Assembly: GCA_951802425.1 (NCBI GenBank)
Contig: OX637798.1
Span: 1,612,001-1,676,000, forward strand
DNA length: 64,000 nt
Direction of reading: 5' to 3'
From: Clavaria fumosa
Lineage: Eukaryota; Basidiomycota; Agaricomycetes; Agaricales; Clavariaceae
The translations under genes and the position numbers were made by a program. Below, in pieces: positions 32,200 to 43,393 of the stretch (position 1 is the stretch's first letter; every line of letters starts with the position of its first letter). Under the pieces are notes generated by a model, which had not been told where the DNA came from, searched no databases, and saw only the letters and a list, made by a program, of their open reading frames with translations.

Positions 32200-34193
32200 A
32201 AATCCGGATGCGGTTTCTTGTTCTTCAAGGATTTGCGGATCGGGATTCGCTCCTTCGTTGGCACTATGATTCTTTCTCCGGTGTTTGGATCGTTGAGAAT
32301 AAGGTCCTGGGCCCCGTGGGGATGGTCAATCGTTTGGGAACCGGTTAACATGAAAAACGGTCGTCCGACAAGAACCTCGCAGGGCAACGTGTCTGCTACT
32401 TGCATTTGAACATGGAATGTGCACGGACCGATCTGTAGGGGGAAATTCTTGATGAGTCCGAGGGTCGGAGCGATGGTGCCATGAGAGGATTCCATGTGAA
32501 TAACGTTCTCGGAGTGTAGTGGGTTGCCGAGTTTCTCCCAAACGTCTCTTCGCATTGCCACGATTGAGCTGCCTTGGTCGAGCAGGCACTCCGCGGCGAT
32601 CCGGTTGTCCAATATCCCTTCTACGATGCGGAGCGGAGCAGCGTCGACGGCGACAACAAGATCGGAGGTGTCCGGGACCGTAATGTTTGTATAGAGCGTA
32701 TCCTGTACGACGGACGCGGTGACCGGAACGCGACGAGCGGTAACCACATCCTTCATCTTTTTGCGGATGTCTCCGGAAATGGCGAGTAGTTCGCGAGGTG
32801 TGACGCGGACTGGCATGTCGAGTGCGCGATCGAATACTTGTTGAACGGTTACCGGATTTTCGATCGGAGCTTGGTAATGGTACTGGACGTCGGGTCGTTC
32901 GATTTTCTCCGGCTTTGATGGACGAGTGACCTGAGGCGGCGTAATAACAACGGCGGGTGGGGGCGGTAACCTAGATGGCTGAGGATCGGTATTCCTGGGT
33001 GTGGGTGCTTTCCTTTTGCCCTTGTCTACTTTCTTCGCGACATCGTTTGCAAAGGTGCGGACCATGTTTTCCAACACGGTATTCTCGTCATCTTCCTCGT
33101 CCGAATCGTCTTCCATGTCCGGGGGGTGAGCGGATTGTCCGATCGGCTGTGCTTCAAATACCGCGGTTGTCGCCGGTTGCGTGTTCTGGGATTGGTATGT
33201 AGCGTAGTACTTGTCGAAGCGCTCGGATAGGTTGTTCCCTGAGATAGTGCCTGGCAAATATCGTCCGGAGGGGAGACAAATCCTGCCTTCTGTGTTCCGT
33301 ATACATTTGCCGGACTTAATGTATTCGAGGGCCTTCGGACAGGCACTAACAAAATGACCTATTTCCGAACAGAAATTACACGTCCGGCCTGCGGGAGAGT
33401 TCGTTGTCCGGGGAGCGGAGTGTCTTGCCGGTTCGAGAGATTGGGCTGTCAAAATCGATTCCAGGCGAGCCATTGTGGAAGCGAATGTTGCCCAGGCTGC
33501 GGACATATCAAATTCTTCCTTCTTGACTACCGGTTTCGTTTCTCTCCTGGGGGCTGAAGATGCGCGACGGACGGGTCCGGAAAGTTGATCGGTTGTCGCA
33601 GAGTGGGGGGACGTCGAGGAGAGAAGAAATTCAGCTGCACCATGTACTTCATTCATGGGGTAAGGATCCTCCGGATGGTGGTTTGGTAGTATGATAGCGA
33701 GTCGGCTTTCGATCCGACGCCTTGTATGATCCCCAAATCCGAGGATGTAAAGTCGGTTCCTGTCATTTGTGGACATACGCTGTGATGTGATCAAGTGCGA
33801 GGTGATCCGGAGAAAGTCCCGATAGTATTCTCCGTGTTCTGCGCGCGTGTAAACTCCCTTTTGGGCCGAGTCCGATATGAAACGGTCCAGGTCGGCGACG
33901 GAAAATAAGCGACCTCCATCAGATCCTGGATAAAGTCGTCGGACGGCCGCTTTGAAGGTATCCCACGTCCATACCGGGTCCGGGTCAGGTGAAAGAGTCT
34001 CCCAGAGGAGACACGTATCGGTGTCGAGATAGTGCTTGGCGTACCGAATTAAATCGGGTTCTGGAACGTCCGGGTTGACGCCGGTGAGCACGATGTCGAT
34101 GTCCTCGAAGTACCGGTTGAGGTGTGTCGGTACTCCGTCAAAGGCAGGGGCCCCGTGGGCGCCACGGAGCGGATATCTCGGTTGGTTGGCCAT
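32196..34193 (-). CDS. TE2 copy B Gag-protease
   Basis: 665 codons from ATG 34193 (MANQPRYPLRGAHG). Capsid-like N-terminal half (TWDTFKAAVRRLYPG, HGEYYRDFLRI), zinc knuckle CNFCSEIGHFVSAC near residue 271, a Pro-rich linker, then a retropepsin with LLDQGSS near 537 (DQGS in place of DTG/DSG) and ADTLPCEVLVGRPFF. It would form the particle and process the polyprotein. The gag stop TGA follows a T5 tract, the suspected slip site. Confidence 0.93.
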   Translation of the reverse strand: MANQPRYPLRGAHGAPAFDGVPTHLNRYFEDIDIVLTGVNPDVPEPDLIRYAKHYLDTDTCLLWETLSPDPDPVWTWDTFKAAVRRLYPGSDGGRLFSVADLDRFISDSAQKGVYTRAEHGEYYRDFLRITSHLITSQRMSTNDRNRLYILGFGDHTRRRIESRLAIILPNHHPEDPYPMNEVHGAAEFLLSSTSPHSATTDQLSGPVRRASSAPRRETKPVVKKEEFDMSAAWATFASTMARLESILTAQSLEPARHSAPRTTNSPAGRTCNFCSEIGHFVSACPKALEYIKSGKCIRNTEGRICLPSGRYLPGTISGNNLSERFDKYYATYQSQNTQPATTAVFEAQPIGQSAHPPDMEDDSDEEDDENTVLENMVRTFANDVAKKVDKGKRKAPTPRNTDPQPSRLPPPPAVVITPPQVTRPSKPEKIERPDVQYHYQAPIENPVTVQQVFDRALDMPVRVTPRELLAISGDIRKKMKDVVTARRVPVTASVVQDTLYTNITVPDTSDLVVAVDAAPLRIVEGILDNRIAAECLLDQGSSIVAMRRDVWEKLGNPLHSENVIHMESSHGTIAPTLGLIKNFPLQIGPCTFHVQMQVADTLPCEVLVGRPFFMLTGSQTIDHPHGAQDLILNDPNTGERIIVPTKERIPIRKSLKNKKPHPDF

Positions 34194-34582
34194 TTGTATT
34201 GGTGCGTGGGGCGGTGAGTGAACTTCGTCTGGTGAATTCTGAGGTGTTTCGGGCGGGAAATGAAGGATGTCTGGTTCAAGGGGAAGTGGTGTAAGCGGTG
34301 AGTGTGGTTGTTCGAAGGTCTGTGGTAGTGAGGGATCCGGAGTGGTGAAACTCGTGTGGGAGTAGACAATGGATGAGATACTGGGAATGTCCGATGGAAG
34401 AAGGTGGGAAGTTTCAATTACTTCTCCGGGGGGTTCGGAGGGCGGTGGTTCTGTGATCGGATTCGGGTTTCGACTTCTCAGGCGTTCGGAGCGTCGAGGC
34501 TGAGGAGCGGATGAGCCTCTGGGAATCCTTGAGGGTGGTAGTGAAGACGTCTTGTTGAACCCCTCGCGGTGGGCTCCAGAAT
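34194..34582 (-). other. TE2 copy B leader with primer-binding site candidate
   Basis: Two bases or so after the 5' LTR the minus strand reads TGGAGCCCACCGCGAGGGG, a TGG-starting tract able to pair with a tRNA 3' end; I could not assign the tRNA. The rest of the leader has no supported gene. Confidence 0.6.
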
Positions 34583-35500
34583 TGTAGTGGGTATTACGGT
34601 TCTTGCTGCAACTGCTTGATTACAGTCAAGTCCTTCAGGGGTTCCTGTAAGGCGTTAGAGATTCACCAAACACCCTTGAGGATGTGGAGTATGAATTCAA
34701 AATGTGTGAGAAATAGAAATATACGGTGTCCGGGATATTCTGCTATGTGTCCGATAAAATCCGATAAGGATGGTGCGATAAGACGAAGGGCCGGCAACGA
34801 CGGAGGCCAGCGGATCGAAGGTTGCGACGACGGGTGAGCTTAGGTGAGGTTTCTAACAGAGAGAAGGGGTTCAGAAAGCTGTATTTCAGAGAGGTCCGGA
34901 GTGTACTTAAGTACAGTTCTGTAAGTACAGCAAATTGGAATGTACGGAAATGTCCGGAAAACACATGGAACAGCGCCATGTCGCGTGAAGGGTTACATGA
35001 AGGAGTTATATCACAAGGGAAATGAGTAGCTCGGAGGAATGAAATGTCCGATAACTAGCAAATGTCCGGACCGCTCATAAACTGAAGGAAAGTGGGGCTG
35101 GTACAGCAAAGGGGTACTAAGAACAATGGACAAGGTACTGCAAAGGGTTTGAAACGTTTAAACGATTGAATGGTTGAAAGGGATCATAATATGAAATTTA
35201 CAGCATGGTATATGAAATAAAGGAATGGGAATGGAATAGTGTGTATGTCGAGCGCTGACCGTGCTGGAGAGGTGAAATAGAGAGGCGTGGGCGGTGTGTG
35301 AGAGCGGTGGGCTGTGATCGTCACGGGGGATTGAAGACCGAAGTGTCCGACATCGGACATGTATCGGATACTATCGGTCGTTATCGGACGGTGTCGGATC
35401 GTTATCGGTTCGTATCGCACGTAATTTCTTTGGATCGCAAAACATCCGGATAGTCGGTATCTGTCATGTTTCCGTGTTTAGATCGCATATGGTCCTTACA
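34583..35500 (-). repeat. TE2 copy B 5' LTR
   Basis: 918 bp, same as 25606-26523 apart from one mismatch found. Plus strand starts TGTAGTGGG and ends GGTCCTTACA, followed by the CCGC duplication. Confidence 0.95.
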
Positions 35501-36256
35501 CCGCTGTTTCTCGAGGGCTGCCGCCCCCCATTCCTGGTTCGCCAGGGGTCCGAGAACCATCCACGCGGTTCTCCCTTCGCCACCCCTCCTTGCGGTCAGC
35601 AGGCCCCACTTCGGGTTCCAACGAATCACGGCGTTGCCGCCGTAAGGGAGCCGCTAGCGCGGTTCCCTGCTCATCTAGCGAGTCCAACACCCACCTAACG
35701 TGGGTAGCCTCCTCGCTTAGCTGTTGCTGAATAGTGGCTTGGCGATTTTTTCATCGCCCTTACAAGAGCCTCAAACTCTTCGTCCTGGTGGGAAAGTTCC
35801 GCCTGAATGTCTGAGAGTCTCTCGGCGACAGCGTTAGCTCGCGCTATCGCTGTGGGCTCATCTCCACTATTGGAGGGAGCCCGCGAGCTTGACCGCTCTC
35901 GCGGGTTTCTAAGGGCTCTCTGCCCTTTCCTTTTGAAGGTCCGGCCTTCTTGAATGATGGCGCCTCGCCAGTGACTTGGCGTGTCGTGGCGCCCTCCTTG
36001 TGGCGATTGCCACGTGTCGACGGCGTTTCGGGCCTAATGCCGTCGTCAGGGGCTGGTGACGCCACGTCAGCCCTTAGCGGGGGTTCACCGCTGGGCTTGA
36101 CAGAGGGTCCTATTCCCTCTGGCTGCGCGATGCCTGTGTCACGCAGAGGTCCTACCAAGGGAGGAGTTTCTCCTCCCTTCCTGTTGTGCTTCTTCTGCGC
36201 GGCTATACGGGTGTAACCCATTTCTAGCCACACTCGTTGTGTTGAAGGTTCAAAAG
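35501..36256 (-). pseudogene. TE3 gag N-terminal part, decayed
   Basis: From ATG 36221 (MGYTRIAAQKKHNRKGGETP) a frame of about 126 codons ends at 35844, followed by further gag-like codons in other frames up to the TE2 junction at 35501 (…GAAALEKQ). On the other side the KDZ transposon cuts TE3 at 36256, only about 20 bases from the LTR. Pro/Gly/Arg-rich, no motif I recognise. Confidence 0.6.
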
Positions 36257-36591
36257 CACCTGTGAATCCCACGCAACGTCACATGTTAGAAAGGGTGACA
36301 CAGCGTGACGCCACTTCTAACTGGCATAAATTTGAGTGTCCTAGGCCCTCCGCCAATAAACCTTCAATAGTGATTGGGTCCCAAATCCACTTTGGGAATT
36401 TGTAAGCTGTATTAGACGTTACTGTATTGGGTGCTGGCCTGTGCCTGCCATCAATTGTCCGGCAACTCGTTGTCATGTGCTGTTGGTTTCAAGTCCCGCT
36501 CATCGTTTGAGAGCCTTGCTCGTCGTCTCGCATGATGAGCTCACTATTTCCTCAGTTTCCCTTCTGTGACAACATGTTCATGGACTAATCT
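36257..36591 (+). repeat. KDZ left terminal inverted repeat
   Basis: Reverse complement of 43511-43845, with no mismatch seen on reading. Both open frames of 65 codons that start MTTSCRTIDGRHR in the two repeats are identical copies of one another and not genes. The transposase stop codon falls inside this repeat. Confidence 0.93.
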
Positions 36592-39500
36592 ACTGAGAGA
36601 CATGCGATATCATACAAACCTTGACCAATCAGCACTGCTTGCTCTTCCTCATCCTCCTCATCGTCATACTGTTGTTCCTCGTTGCCCAGAAGACCGTCAT
36701 TGCTAGTGAATATGTCGTCAGTAACAACTGGCACCTCTCCACACAACATGACATTGATGCTTTTCCCAACAGCAATTGAACCTGTAAATCCCGGTAGTTT
36801 TGCAATGTCATTGAGGCGTCGCATGTAGTATGCTTTGTAGCGGCCACGCTCCATCCGATATATGTCAATCTGGTGAGACAAGAGTGGGTCAGTCACCTGA
36901 GTTCTAGCAATGTGCTTCTGGAGGAACAGGTCCTCATCATGAATGTATGTCGCAACCCGTGAGATCTCGATATTGAGTCGATCAATCTCCTCGCGTGCAC
37001 GTTGGATCTTGAAGTAAAGGTCCATGGCGAGACGTCCTGCAGGTGTGGCCCATGGTTGAGTGCGAATATCTTGTCGTGCATCACGAAGGAGGTCAAAATC
37101 CGCTAGAAATGCATACTCGACTACATCCTTCCACTGGAGTGATGGTCGAGGCGGATGAAGACGAGCTGCTGCCCTATTGTATCTCTCGAGAGCCATTCGA
37201 ATTGCCTGTGATCGTGCCTGCAAGGCTTTCGCAATGTGTTTACGAAGTTTATAGCCTAGTACACATTATTATTGAGACAAAGTCAACAGCAGGAAGCAGG
37301 AAGCAATCACCGGTTTGCGACATATTCATCTTCGTCAATTCAAACATCCGCGCCACGATCAAGCCTTCAAGAGTATCAAGAGAACGCTGGTAGGTCCTCA
37401 TTAATACTAGTTTCGCAGCCCTTTCCCATTCGTCGGTACCTGGCAACCAGCGGTTGGCTATATCCATTCGTATCTCAAGGGCTTGAACAGCCGCAAGGTT
37501 CCTGTGATGGACTTCTATGGCATGTCGTCGTTTTGTCTCTGTACAAGCAGTAGAATCCTTCCCTGTGCCTGCCAGAGCCGCCGATATTGATGCAGGTGTG
37601 GATGAAGACCATTCTTGACCTGTAGCAGTAGAATCGAGGATAATCCTGTCCAGAAATCAGTAAAATTATAATAAAACATGGAAAGGCTCATACTGGCTTG
37701 CGTGGAGATTAACAAGTCTCTGGTAATACTCCATCTCCAGTGTCTCGACCTCAGGTTCCTTCTTCAGTCCCTGAAGATATATTCGCTCCTCTTCTAACCA
37801 GCTATCAAAGATCACAACATTGTCAATAGAAAGATCTTTCATAGCTCGTGCAAGTGCCATTGGTCCGCTAGCCAAGAGGTCAAGAGCTTGCTTGTAGTTA
37901 TTGAGGAGGAAGGTGGCTGCAAATCAAATTAATGGAAGCGTAACATGGTACACAGGACACATACGCAAGGCTTGGAATGTGTCTAAGTTATCTGTGTGCT
38001 CAAAATAGGTGACGATTGCTTGTTGGCGGTGGAATATGCTGGCATATCGAAGCGAGGGCGCGAGGTCGTTTGACTTAGAAAAGGCACGTTCGCATCCTTC
38101 AAGGTCTTCAAGCCCAATCCCTTTCACATAAGTTGCTAAGTTCGAAAGCTGGCAGAGACGGTTATGGGCATGACCATGAAAAGCGCCAACCAGAGACTTG
38201 TAGTTGAGTTGACGAGCAAGTTCACCAAGGCCACTGTTGCTTATAGTCGTTGCGTGTCGGCAGCCAATGTCATAGCCCCCACCAAGATCCTTGCCAAACA
38301 CCTGAAGCATCTTTTCAGTGTGTGCAAGCGCATACTTTGCCCTTTATAATATTTAGAGAAGGAATGCCCATGAAATGCTGGGAAACTCACAACTCGCCAC
38401 TCCGTACCATATCTGCAATTACCAACACAAATCCATGACGGCACAGAGATAGGAATATTCCAGTCTCATCGAACACACCCCATGTCTTTTTTGTCAAGTC
38501 AGTTATCATATTCCTCCACCGCTCAGCACAGGGATTGCCATCGGAGTCACTGTTCTGCAAGTCTGTTGCATTAGGGATATTTTCATGTACAAGTCGCAGG
38601 ACGTACTCTCATTTCCTCACTAAGCATCAGCTCTCGAGGGGCGCCTACTGCCCATTTATCTACCGTAGCTCGTGAGAGGTAGTAGTCACTCAATAGAAGT
38701 GGGGAATCTGGTAGTTCAATAGAGGGGCCAGGTGCATCTCCCTCATCATCAGACTGTGGATGTCTGCGCAATATGCGCTTGAGTGAATCGCCTCCATCCA
38801 TGGTAAAGAGCATATCAAATACAAGCTTCTTCTCATCCTCAAGCTTGTACATACATGCAGGACAGGTATGGGTGAGTCGCCAATCCGGGGTATCTCGTCC
38901 TAGTGCAACACTAACCCGCTTGGCAGTGACGGCGCGTATTTGCAAGTATAGGTCATATGCGATGGAAAATTGGCGAGAGAGATACCGGTGCCATGGAACC
39001 TTATAGAAATCTATCAATTTCAACAACCTGACGAATGGCAATCAAGCTTACTGTATGCAAATCACAGATGGCTCTGACAAATGCCTGGACTGAGAGACGA
39101 GGACACCGCAAGTGAGACACACGGTACAACTCCAAGGTTGGAATGTCTATTCCTACAGATGGCTTCAGTGGGGCGCTGGGCATGATCCCCTTCCGGACGA
39201 GTGCACTTGCTATGTATACATCAGCACATAATAGTTCGATGTCAATTGTTTCCTCATCTGTAAGGGCAGTTAGAGATGTGTTTCATTACGATCAAGGGAG
39301 CATGAGTGAAATCACCAAATGTTCGGACAACATGTATGGGATGAACCCCAGTAATCTCAATAGGATCTGTGGTAACAACGTCTAAGCCTGCAGCGTCAGC
39401 ATGCCAGACCATGTATGCATCAACGAGGCTCTCCATCTGACTAGCAAAAAGGTCAGTGCGACGCTTGGTGCGGTCCCGACGAGTGCGATGATCCTTTGGG

Positions 39501-40642
39501 CAGCGCTGACACCTATGTTATTGCTGTTTTCAGTGCACTTGGCGGACTGCACATAACACACAAATTTACGCTAATTTAAAAGATGAATCTGAGGTAAGGC
39601 TTATATGGACAATCTTAAAGTATATCATTAGGGCTACACAGCCACATTTCTACATTGCAAAATATGTTATATTGGGGGAGATATAGGTGAATCTTCATTT
39701 TTGGTTACACAAACATATGTGATAAATAACTCAGGAACAAGGCATCTGATAGGCATGGTTATGAGAGCAAAAATGGTGTAGATTAGGAGGGCTAGGCAGC
39801 CCCATATGTATAAAAAAGGATTAGTGACAAATAAGTACAAATATATGCATAACAAAATCTGCACCATTTTGTTATGCATATATTTGTACTTATTTGTCAC
39901 TAATCCTTTTTTATACATATGGGGCTGCCTAGCCCTCCTAATCTACACCATTTTTGCTCTCATAACCATGCCTATCAGATGCCTTGTTCCTGAGTTATTT
40001 ATCACATATGTTTGTGTAACCAAAAATGAAGATTCACCTATATCTCCCCCAATATAACATATTTTGCAATGTAGAAATGTGGCTGTGTAGCCCTAATGAT
40101 ATACTTTAAGATTGTCCATATAAGCCTTACCCCAGATTCATCTTTTAAATTAGCGTAAATTTGTGCGTTATGTGCAGTCTGCCAAGTGCACTGAAAACAG
40201 CAATAAGTCAGAACAGTTGTAAATGCAATCTAGTTGACATACTGATAGTTCCAGAGATCATTTTGTAGTTGCATCACAGCCTCGAACTCCCCACCAGCAT
40301 GGCTGATGTTGAATTCGTGACCGCCTCTCATCACATCGTCGATCATCTCCCAGTCCTGGCCAACCTCTGCTGGTTCCTCCCTCAAATCGAAGATTGTCTG
40401 ATGCATTTCAGGTGTCATTTCTAGGGATGTAGATGATTGCATGATCAAGATATGGGTGAAGTCAACGCACCTTGCTCTCGAACTTGATGCAGCTTCCCAG
40501 CCGCAGCCTTGTGCAAGCTTATGGCAGTTGGGTGTAGCAATTCTTGAGAGATTACTCGCCTGCCAGAGGCATTGCGACTGGTCTGAGTATGCCGGACTTT
40601 GTGAGAGGATGAGGTTGATGTGTGACGACGTTTGAGGACCAT
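36585..40642 (-). CDS. KDZ transposase (Kyakuja-Dileera-Zisupton family), 971 aa
   Basis: Ten exons: 40642-40471, 40420-40243, 39512-39316, 39257-39052, 38999-38607, 38554-38391, 38341-37965, 37916-37694, 37645-37311, 37255-36585; every join keeps frame. Family marks in order: cysteine pair CQRCP and DHRTRRDRTKRRTDLF near 118-135; GRDTPDWRLTHTCPACMYKL near 280-300; MDGGDSLKRILRR near 315-327 (usual DGNDSLKR); GGGYDIGC near 459; FHGHAHNRLCQL near 490; GLEDLEGCERAFSKSN near 512; acidic DDEEDEEEQ near the end. Such proteins cut and paste the element. Intron 2 is 730 nt because a MITE entered it; without the MITE it is 45 nt. Start at MVLKRRH; an in-frame Met 39 nt upstream is possible. Confidence 0.9.
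39521..40203. mobile_element. Palindromic MITE with TA target duplication
   Basis: 683 bp, almost a perfect palindrome: TTGCTGTTTTCAGTGCAC... at the left equals the reverse complement of the right end ...GTGCACTGAAAACAGCAA, with the centre near 39862. Flanked by TA on both sides (39519-39520 and 40204-40205), as in Tc1/mariner-type insertions. The two 83-codon frames in its arms are mirror copies, not genes. Removing it and one TA restores a 45-nt intron of the transposase gene. Confidence 0.88.
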
Positions 40643-40999
40643 TGCAGAGGCATTGAAGCGCCACACGCACTTGGCAAACATGGTAATCCACCTGCTTCTT
40701 AAGTGCACGCAGTATTCAGGCGTACCTCCCTCTGTATCCACTCTAAGAATGCTTTATTCAATTCCTGTAACAATGACTCATGTACTTCCATATGGTGCTT
40801 ACCACATATCAGCTGTGATCTGGGATGACTGAAAGATAAGTTCTAACTGGCAATCATAACTTCATATTGCCGCTTGGTGCATCTCTGCAGATCTCCACAG
40901 ATGCTGTTCAAGGTTCACACAAATTCAAACTTAACAGCACCTAGTTGCTGTAAACCAGAACGATATAGATATCATGTACTTAATACACTGTACTGTATC

Positions 41000-41778
41000 T
41001 TACATAGGATGAAGGGCAAGAATTTGTCCAGCCATATACTTACGAACAAAAATCTTAGCAGCTTCATCTTGATTAGATGCACGGCTAACAAGGGGAGTCC
41101 TGACATTGCCAAGCCCAGCTGCCGCAGCCTGCCTGTGTCAATAGAATATGAGATAAAAGTTTGGGGGAGAAGGCGGCCTACATACTGGCCATAATACACG
41201 CCTGGCTTGACGCCTTGGATAACGACCCAGAAACTATGGTCTATGCTACCAGGAACATGTTGTGTAGGCAGCGGGCGGGAGGGTGCCGTGAAACCAGCCG
41301 GCTTCGGTGGCCCCATTGTTCCGGCAGCCACTGCATGCGCCCATGATGCTTCTGCTGCTTGAAGAGTTGGGAAGCCTTGAAAGCTTGCTGAAGGGAAACG
41401 ATCAGTTGACATCTTGACTGGAGCCCTATTGCATAATGTCAGTGTATTGATACGCAGTGTTTGAAGGGACATGCCATTGCTCAAAGACACCCATGTTTCG
41501 ACCGTTATAAACAACATAAGCGGCTTTTCTTTTGCTAGGGGATGCAGCCAGGCTGGACAGCTCTGCCGGCCTGCAAAGAAAGTCCTCATTGGCCACAGCA
41601 AATGGGTCTGCTACGGAGAAAGGATCCACAACAGCAGCTATGGAAAGTGATTGAAGGGAGGCAGCAAGTTCGTCGCTGGGTTGGTGCGATTTCTGTTCTT
41701 CCTTGGATTCTAAAGATTGCAACGCATATTTAGAGGTGACTCTGTGAGGCAAAAATGCAATTTGTTACCTTGTTTCAT
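41000..41778 (-). CDS. Protein with two RNase H1 N-terminal (viroplasmin-like) domains
   Basis: Four exons: 41778-41769 (10-nt start exon), 41709-41475, 41425-41186, 41132-41000; 205 aa. The second intron has a GC-AG boundary (gcatgtcc ... caatag); the others are GT-AG. Domain 1: AAYVVYNGRNMGVFEQW with FPSASFQGFPTLQAAEASW after it; domain 2: HSFWVVIQGVKPGVYYGQ with SRASNQDEAAKIF and MAGQILAL after it. This is the fold of the caulimovirus-VI/RNase H1 N-terminal domain, which binds RNA-DNA hybrids or dsRNA in RNase H1. There is no RNase H catalytic domain. Inside the KDZ element it may act on transposition intermediates; inference only. Confidence 0.75.
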
Positions 41779-41898
41779 AGCTTTGTTATTTGCTCTGTTG
41801 CGCGCAGAGTGTTCAGAGCAAAAGACGAACAGACAAACACGTGATGGACATCGGATATTGGGGCATGTTGCAGCGCACATTGAAAAAAAGGGCAAAAA
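41779..41898. promoter_or_regulatory. 120-bp divergent promoter region of two KDZ cargo genes
   Basis: The start codons of the viroplasmin-domain gene (minus, 41778) and the accessory gene (plus, 41899) are only 120 bp apart, head to head, so both must share control sequence. I see no clear TATA box. Confidence 0.55.
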
Positions 41899-43393
41899 AT
41901 GGCCTCTGCCCATACCCCAGACAACGCTGGTAAGGAGGCAATGACTTGGGCTGACCGCAACCCCAGCAAAGAGGTCCAGTCAATACGGTCCCGTCATGAA
42001 CTTAGTGATGCGCAGAAAGCCACGAAACAACTGGGCAAAGTCCACGCACAGCAAAAGCAGGAGCAACTCTCTGCTAGCATTGACAAATATTTGCTGGAAG
42101 GGAAGGAAGCCGTCAAAAACCTGGCAGATGCCCATGACGTGAAGATAGATTACATCAAAAAATTGGTGGATAGCAAGAGTTTATACAAGAAGACTCGAGC
42201 CCCTAGTTTGCCAAATGCCATAGCGCACTTCAAGGCAACTGAAGTCAACAAAGGTAAGTCTACTGTTTATGAATAAATGACATGTCATCTCACCATGGCT
42301 AGACTTGGCTGTCGGGGAAAAAATGGGGCTTGTTGAGTTGAAAAGACTTGCAGAACAGGATGTGCACCTTCAAGACCTTTCAGATGTAGAGAAAGCCGAA
42401 CTTATTGCAGCTCTCCTGGCATATCGGGAGAAAAAAAAGTCGGGTACTCGTGCTTCCAACCGCTCGGCTGCCCAGGATGTGCGTTTCACGGTTGAACGAA
42501 TCAATGAGGAGGTCAGAGATGTGCTATGGCGCAAGGAGATAAAGCTCACCTTCGTCTTTAGCTTGATAAACTCAGTGAGAGGACAGGTGTTTATGCCATT
42601 ACCTTCGTCACCCGCAGCCATGTGGATGATACTGCCTCACCATCATGGTTTGGCTCAGGCGACTCGATGGATTTCTTCCGCGAGGTTCTTGATCTAGATC
42701 CATGGGATGTTGTTCGGCAGTTTGAACAATGGGCCTGTGCAAGACAGAAGGGTATGTTGCTATGCTATTGACAGACTATACCCCGCTTACCAGCGGGTAG
42801 ATGGCGATCGTCGTGACACGCTGGCCTCAATTCGTGCAGAATGCACAAAGCTGATACTGGCAGGACTTCGTGAGTTTTGATCTTTAGGGATAATGTGATA
42901 GTCACCAAAATAATATACAGGATACGCCACAAAGAAGAAGGTCGTCATGATGAACTATGTCAATTATGAGAGAGCCGTCGTTGAGCGATATCAAGTCAAG
43001 CTTATTGGTTGGACTCACAAAAGCTTTGTCAACCCATCCGAAATTGGGGCAATGGATGACATTCACAAGCTCCGGGCGGCGCTGAAGTGTGGTTCTTGCC
43101 ATTGGGTTCGATTGAGCAGGGCTGAGTTCAAGGAACACATTTCGGCAGTCGAAGAGCGTCAGGCCAATGGCGAGATCATTGGAAAGAAACGCAAGGGACG
43201 CACAGACAAAGGAATAGCTCGTAAACGTGTAGCAATGGTCCAGGACAGGAGTGACGATGGCAGACAAAGCAGCGATGGGAGCGATAATGACATAGACAAC
43301 CCACCAGTCAAGAAGAAGAAGACGGGAACACAAGAGCACAAGAGCGATGGTGTAGGGAAAGCTAAGGGTAAAATAGCTGCTGGTAATGCCTAG
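41899..43393 (+). CDS. KDZ-associated accessory protein, 434 aa, function unknown
   Basis: Five exons: 41899-42253, 42303-42520, 42562-42751, 42801-42869, 42921-43393; introns 41-51 nt, frame kept throughout. Charged helical N-terminus with a possible helix-turn-helix (LADAHDVKIDYIKKLVDSKS) and TRAPSLPNAIAHFKA at about 100-115; a middle domain with DSMDFFREVLDLDPWDVVRQ and FEQWACARQKG; then MMNYVNYERAVVERY, LIGWTHKSFVNPSEIG and CGSCHWVRLS; and a Lys/Arg/Ser tail with GKKRKGR and KKKK, likely nuclear localisation signals. I recall proteins of this style in many Agaricomycete gene sets but know no assigned function. Intron 2 (gtgcta...) has a weak donor. It lies next to the right terminal repeat. 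Confidence 0.8.

Larger units (their letters stand above)
25606..35500 (-). mobile_element. TE2 copy B: complete, young gypsy retrotransposon
   Basis: 9895 bp. LTRs 25606-26523 (3') and 34583-35500 (5'), both 918 bp and starting/ending TGTA...TACA. I find one mismatch (A at 25727, G at 34704). It is flanked by CCGC on both sides (25602-25605 and 35501-35504), a 4-bp target duplication (or 5 bp, CCGCT, if the terminal T is shared). Gag-protease, Pol and the antisense gene are all open. It is inserted in TE3 gag. It looks recently active and possibly still competent. Confidence 0.95.

Noticed and set aside
34551..34582. A tRNA gene at the CCCCTCGCGGTGGGCTCCA tract
   Set aside because: Only a 3'-end-like sequence is present, directly beside an LTR; it fits a primer-binding site, and no cloverleaf can be formed. 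No tRNA or rRNA gene was recognised anywhere in the window.
39667..40057. Two 83-codon frames starting MYKKGLVTNKYKYM
   Set aside because: They are the two mirror arms of the MITE palindrome.
36585..40642. KDZ transposase as a pseudogene because no long single frame exists
   Set aside because: Ten exons with canonical boundaries join in frame to 971 aa; fragmentation is due to short introns and the MITE.
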